NCBI GenBank assembly: GCA_002989075.1
Contig: PSQN01000006.1
Location: 682,001 to 746,000, forward strand
DNA: 64,000 bases
Origin: Arthonia radiata
Taxonomy: Eukaryota > Ascomycota > Arthoniomycetes > Arthoniales > Arthoniaceae
Reading direction: 5' to 3'
In this document: one piece after another, positions 59,886 to 64,000 of the stretch
Layout: each line of letters opens with the position of its first letter
Numbering within the stretch: position 1 is the first letter of the stretch
Translations under genes and position numbers: made by a program
The notes under the pieces: generated by a model
The model's database searches: none
The model's input: only the letters and a program-made list of their open reading frames with translations
Told to the model about the DNA's origin: nothing

Positions 59886-62800
59886 TATTATTAATAGGGA
59901 ATCTGTAGTAGATGATGGGTGGGCGAGGAATCAAAGCGACATGGGAAGGCGGGAAGCAATGAGCTATTTGAAAGAGTGCAAGACCCTCACGGTGTTGTGG
60001 GATTGGTGCGGTGAGCACGAATTGAAGTTTTTTGGATGCGGTAAGCAGGCGGCCGAGCTATTCTGGGCCACCCCGTTCAGGAACAGGAACTGGATAAGCG
60101 CGCTAAGAGCTGCAGCAGGCCGCGAACGAGTGGAAGAAAACTGGCGGGCGCGTGGCGCGAGCTGCCAGGAGGCGGAGGGGACGATCGAGCAAAGAGGGGA
60201 AACCGGTGAAAGAGACGCCAATAATTGAAAAGCGCAAGGCAAAGACGTAGGAGGGAATGGGGTGAAGGTGAAAACAGGATGAAAAATGAGGTCGCTTAGG
60301 AAAGGGAGAGCTGCACGAGGTGACAAGCGCGGTGCACAAGCGTTGGCCGAGCATCCGCATTGGGCCAGCAGGTGAACCTTTTAGAGCGTGGTGGACCCAT
60401 GTCGTTTGCCGCGCCATGGCATTGGCCTTGGATCGGACCTCCTTGTCAGGACTCAGGAGACAGTATTATTGAACCGGGTCGTTTGCGCCCTGATCGCGCG
60501 CGTTCGGTCGGTGTATCGATGTGAGCGCCTCCATCTCTCTCGACTGCCGCTGTCAAACAAAACCCCGACTTGCACCAAGATCGGGTGTGCGAGATGGCAC
60601 CGCATCGAAAAAGTCACAGCATCCCTGCTCGTGCGTCATCAAGGGCAGGCTCTGAGGCTTTTTCCTGGCGCAAAATCAAGCATTTGGCCCCGCTGCAGGC
60701 TCCGTGCATTTCCCACGGTCTGGGTCGTGGACGGGGTCGTGGACTGAGGCAAGCGGGCATGTGCTCAGGAGCTACGACTCACGGGAGCTTGCGCAGGGCC
60801 ATCTCGTCTGTCCATGTTTGCGTGGGTGGTGGGCGCACTTCGGACGAGACGACGAGACCGTCGGTAGCGAGTCGGTAGCCTATCGTTGTCATCGCCGGGC
60901 TGAGCTAAGCGGCCGTTGACGACTTAGCCAATGCGATCATCAGATAACGCTAGTATCCGTGCGTCCCGTGCTTGGTGCCATCAGCAAGGCCTAGCGCCCC
61001 TATCTTGACTTCCCAAAGTGTCGGTGCGCTACCCCTTCCTTGCTCAACGGCAACCTTATCTGCGTCGGCGTTGCGCTGATAGTCCATCACTATTTCGCGA
61101 TACGGTCAGGGCGCGCGTCTTCATCACCTAGGACAGCAGGTGCCTAATCAAAAAGTCCTCGATTGTTGTCAGGGGCAGACGCCTATGCGCTATTGTTGGC
61201 AATAGCCAAGTTCCTTTTGCTGCAGCTCTGCGTCAGCGAAGCACGTGTGATCGGATGCCTTGCATATTTTACGAGAGACAATACAGTAGTGGCGGTCTAG
61301 GTCATCCTCCAAGCGTGTGCTTCAAGCTGGCAAAAGGAGCCGCCCCATTTGCCCATCGCTTGCGGAACATGTGTCCCTATTCCATGTATCTCGCGGCTTC
61401 AGACGAATGATCGATAGCTCGTCCGTGAACCAGACGATGTGCAGGATCTCGATAGCTTGCATGCTTGGGCTGTTCTCTGATGAACAACGGAAGTACAGTT
61501 CCTGGCAGTTGCACCGGCACTCAGATACTTCTTCACTAGTGCAGGCCTATCAAGGCTATCGTTCGACACGTGCGATTGGTCTACGCCCAGTCCACTGCTC
61601 TGCCAATGCATCTCATTGCATGGCGCGCGCATGGCCTTTCGCGAATGAAGCTTCTCGAGGTAAAAATAGTTCAGAGCTCCCCACCTGCAATAGTACGGAT
61701 GAAGATATGACCCCACCACATTATCGCGGCCCGATCGTGGTTCTTGTGCTGTACAGCTAGCATGCTGTGTACTACCATCGTGGCGTCGAGTACATGTGGC
61801 ACAATCTACAAAACGCCACCTCGAATACTATCGTGAGCTCCCGTACCAAGTTCCGCGAGCAAACGTGGATCACCAAGCTTCAGTACCCGGCAAAAGCTTC
61901 TCTTTTCCTCATGCCTTTTCCTCAACTCTATTCCTCACGCCTGGCTCTAGATCGAGCCGCAGGTACACGACCCCTTCACTATGGGAGACGCGTGAGCTGT
62001 TGAGCAACAGAACAGGCCTCGGATATGCTTGCTCATCCGATTCTGACCAAACGCACCGACTCCAGTCGGCGGTGCCGGTTGCACGTCTATCCTGCTGTCG
62101 TAAGGACTCATTGAGTACCCCTGAAGCCGAGTCCCAAGGATCTGGAGATGAGTGCCAGTCCAGAGAGAGTAGTATCGCCATCGCATACCACTTGTCTGGG
62201 ATATAGAGGCTTGTTAAATGGAGCGTTGGAAGTTGCATCGGCCGCAGCGTATTGCATTGTCTGACCTCGACCTCGTTGCTGCACAACGAAACCACGCTCG
62301 ACGATCTTGTATGAATTCGCTCAGAGGATATCTTGACACCGTTTCTCGGGTCACACTCGACATGCTATTGCGTAGCACATAAGCGTCTGTCTGGGCCTCA
62401 ACGGCTCAACACCATTGTCTTCAATCAGTCTCTCGCCGTTGTGTCGTCATTATTGGATGACAAAGCGTTTGTTGCGCTCGTGCCACCGGACAGCGGACCT
62501 CACTCCATCGACTCTGTGTCGCGAAAAATGCTATCCCGATGTTTACGTCTGCAGCGACCTAATACCCGAATACTCGCGTTGTAATAGTTGCAAAGCGTAT
62601 TATTCTGCCTTCTGGACTAAGACGGTAGGCATCAGGAGCATGTCAGTGAGGACTGTCACGAGGGATAGATACTTCGCTTGAGCATGACTAATTGGCGAAC
62701 GACACCTGACAGGGGATTCCTGGCTTTGAAAAGAACGCAGGCCGTGACAAAACGCAACTCCCAGCTGCGTCAACATGCGTATGTTGTAAGATCGTTCTGG

Positions 62801-63559
62801 GCGATCCTTGAATATTTCGAAGACATTCTGGACGTCTCACTTACTGGCAGCTGGGGAAACCCGGATGTGCCTACGATCAATTGCAGGGTAGATTGCCGAC
62901 ATGTGTCAGAAAGTCAAACTACTATTGAGGGAGCGTTCGCCCGATAAAGTATCCTCTTCGTCTTCATGAAAAGCTTCCTACGCTGGCTTTTCGCCCTCTG
63001 TAATGTCCATTCGAAAATAAACAAGTTTTTTGCAGTGCTCGACACCTCAGTCTCCGGCCGTGTCGTGAGACCTAGGCCTCTAGTCATAAATGTGCCCTCA
63101 CGGGTTGGGAAACTATTCTTAAGTGCTCAATACAGCAAGGGTGAGGCTGTTGCCAGTGACTACCTCACATCGCTGAACCTTATCCTTAGCTCTTGGAAAA
63201 GACGCAGCATCGCCACTAATCCACGGCGAGACGCCAACGAGCTCCACATAAGAGAAGGGGCCGTGCTTGGTGACGGGCGTGCAGACATTGCTGCTGGAGT
63301 GATGGAATCCACAGAAGGCACTGAACGTTACAAGTTGAGTAATCATGTCAATTGAGATGTGCGATACATCGTAGAAGGAAGTACCTTTTAGAAGTGTAAT
63401 CATCGTTTATCCCTCGTGTGATGAACAGCTCCCTCACCATTCTGCTGCGCGTTGCTGCCGATCCGCCGCAGGTTGTTGGCGCATCTGTTCCGTCTGATGC
63501 TCAAAGCTTCGGAGTCTTTTCTGTCGCATCTGTGTGTTTCTCTGACCGGCTCGTGGCTT
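59886..63559. other. Long intergenic region, no gene recognised
   Basis: 3.7 kb without a supportable gene. Open frames (plus 61317-61760, 61796-62206, 62966-63355; minus 61909-62295, 63119-63403) overlap in several frames, have no recognisable domain and no convincing intron chain. The left end must contain the promoter of the GMC gene. The composition is normal, so this is not another RIP block. An unrecognised non-coding RNA or species-specific gene cannot be excluded. Confidence 0.5.
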
Positions 63560-64000
63560 TCAGTAGCGGTAGCGTGTCGAGTAATCCTTAGGGCTGACGA
63601 CCAGACCCCTTCCTTTGCGAGCGCCACGGTAGATGGTCTCGATGATATCGACGAGTTCCTGCTTGTCCTCCAGGACCCAGTTGAGCTTGTTGTTGTTACC
63701 GGTGCCGAAATCGCACATCATGTGCTTGTTGCGGTAGAAGAACATGATGGTCATCGGGTCGTAGAGTTCATACATTTGATTCTGGAGGGTACAGTTAGGA
63801 TTGGCGCCTCTATTGATCGAGGGTCTACTTACGAAGTCGGGAACCTGATCAAGATCACAAAGATAGACGACGGCGAAGTTCTTGACGCGCTCTGCGATCT
63901 TGTAGAGGACCTCGTCCTGTCGCATGCACGCTTGGTCCCAGTCGCGACCGAAGCGAATCACGACCAGGCGCTCCTCTTCAGTGAGAATGGCCTGATCGAC
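63560..64000 (-). CDS. DIB1: Dim1/DIB1 family spliceosomal protein (U5 snRNP 15 kDa), 5' end beyond the window
   Basis: Minus-strand exons 64000-63833 (partial) and 63781-63560, joined over a 51-bp GT-AG intron (63782-63832, branch CCTAAC), give 129 residues. The first visible residues are VDQAILTEEER, about 13 residues into a family protein of 142. It is almost the textbook sequence: VIRFGRDWDQACM, FAVVYLCDLDQVPDF, MTIMFFYRNKHMM, CDFGTGNNNKLNW and the end PKDYSTRYRY. The protein has a thioredoxin-like fold without a catalytic CxxC and is a component of U4/U6.U5 tri-snRNP needed for pre-mRNA splicing. The intron is a multiple of three without a stop, so an unspliced reading would insert 17 residues. 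The start codon lies outside the window. Confidence 0.96.
   Translation of the reverse strand, partial: VDQAILTEEERLVVIRFGRDWDQACMRQDEVLYKIAERVKNFAVVYLCDLDQVPDFVSRPSINRGANPNCTLQNQMYELYDPMTIMFFYRNKHMMCDFGTGNNNKLNWVLEDKQELVDIIETIYRGARKGRGLVVSPKDYSTRYRY

Noticed and set aside
62966-63355. 129-codon plus-strand frame near DIB1
   Set aside because: Overlaps an open minus frame, has no recognisable motif and no introns; possibly real but not supportable.
59886-63559. Additional retrotransposon remnants
   Set aside because: Base composition is balanced, no LTR pair and no pol motif is visible.

Overview
The window looks like nuclear DNA of a filamentous ascomycete, most likely a Dothideomycete (inference). 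Its genes carry short GT-AG introns with CTAAC/CTGAC branch sites and encode typical fungal families. Its repeats are destroyed by C-to-T/G-to-A changes in CpA context, the signature of repeat-induced point mutation (RIP). Several introns share sequence in the manner of the introner-like elements known from Dothideomycetes.

Left part (1 to about 27,755): an AT-rich, gene-free block made of four LTR retrotransposons nested inside one another. The outer Gypsy element A (101-26882, 274-bp LTRs) contains Gypsy B (2992-23749, 471-bp LTRs, duplication AGTAA). B contains the reverse-oriented Gypsy C (7179-20608, 196/195-bp LTRs, duplication TTAAC). C contains Copia D (11141-16554, 508-bp LTRs, duplication GACGC). 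All gag/pol reading frames are full of stops. CpA/TpG depletion is strongest in the outermost element. Composition becomes normal abruptly near 27,755.

Transition (27.8-32.9 kb): normal-GC DNA without an intact gene. It holds a decayed family X DNA polymerase on the minus strand (about 30.33-30.86 kb) and a degenerate tandem repeat.

Right part (32.9-64 kb): a gene-rich segment. In order: a DHA2-type MFS transporter with an in-frame TGA; an NAD(P)-binding Rossmann protein; a minus-strand short-chain dehydrogenase with a doubtful C-terminus; the replicative helicase subunit MCM3 with two MluI cell-cycle boxes in its promoter and an apparent 5-nt microexon; a sugar-porter MFS; a rhodopsin-domain integral membrane protein; a flavin monooxygenase-like protein fused to a DUF6314-like domain; a DUF6604 protein broken by an in-frame TAG and a 17-bp tandem-repeat expansion; a Gal80-like oxidoreductase; a secreted GMC oxidoreductase with a long Ser-rich tail (minus); and the 5'-truncated DIB1/Dim1 spliceosomal gene (minus) at the right edge. 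The genes do not form an obvious metabolic pathway.

The most interesting feature is the intron set. At least seven introns or intron halves in four genes share a 5' block (GT..GT plus AGCA near +11) and a 3' block CGTGCTGACA about 11 nt before the acceptor. Three of them share an internal core at exactly the same distance (53 nt) from the donor. In the monooxygenase gene two intron positions each contain two such units joined head-to-tail at an AG|GT junction with no exon between.
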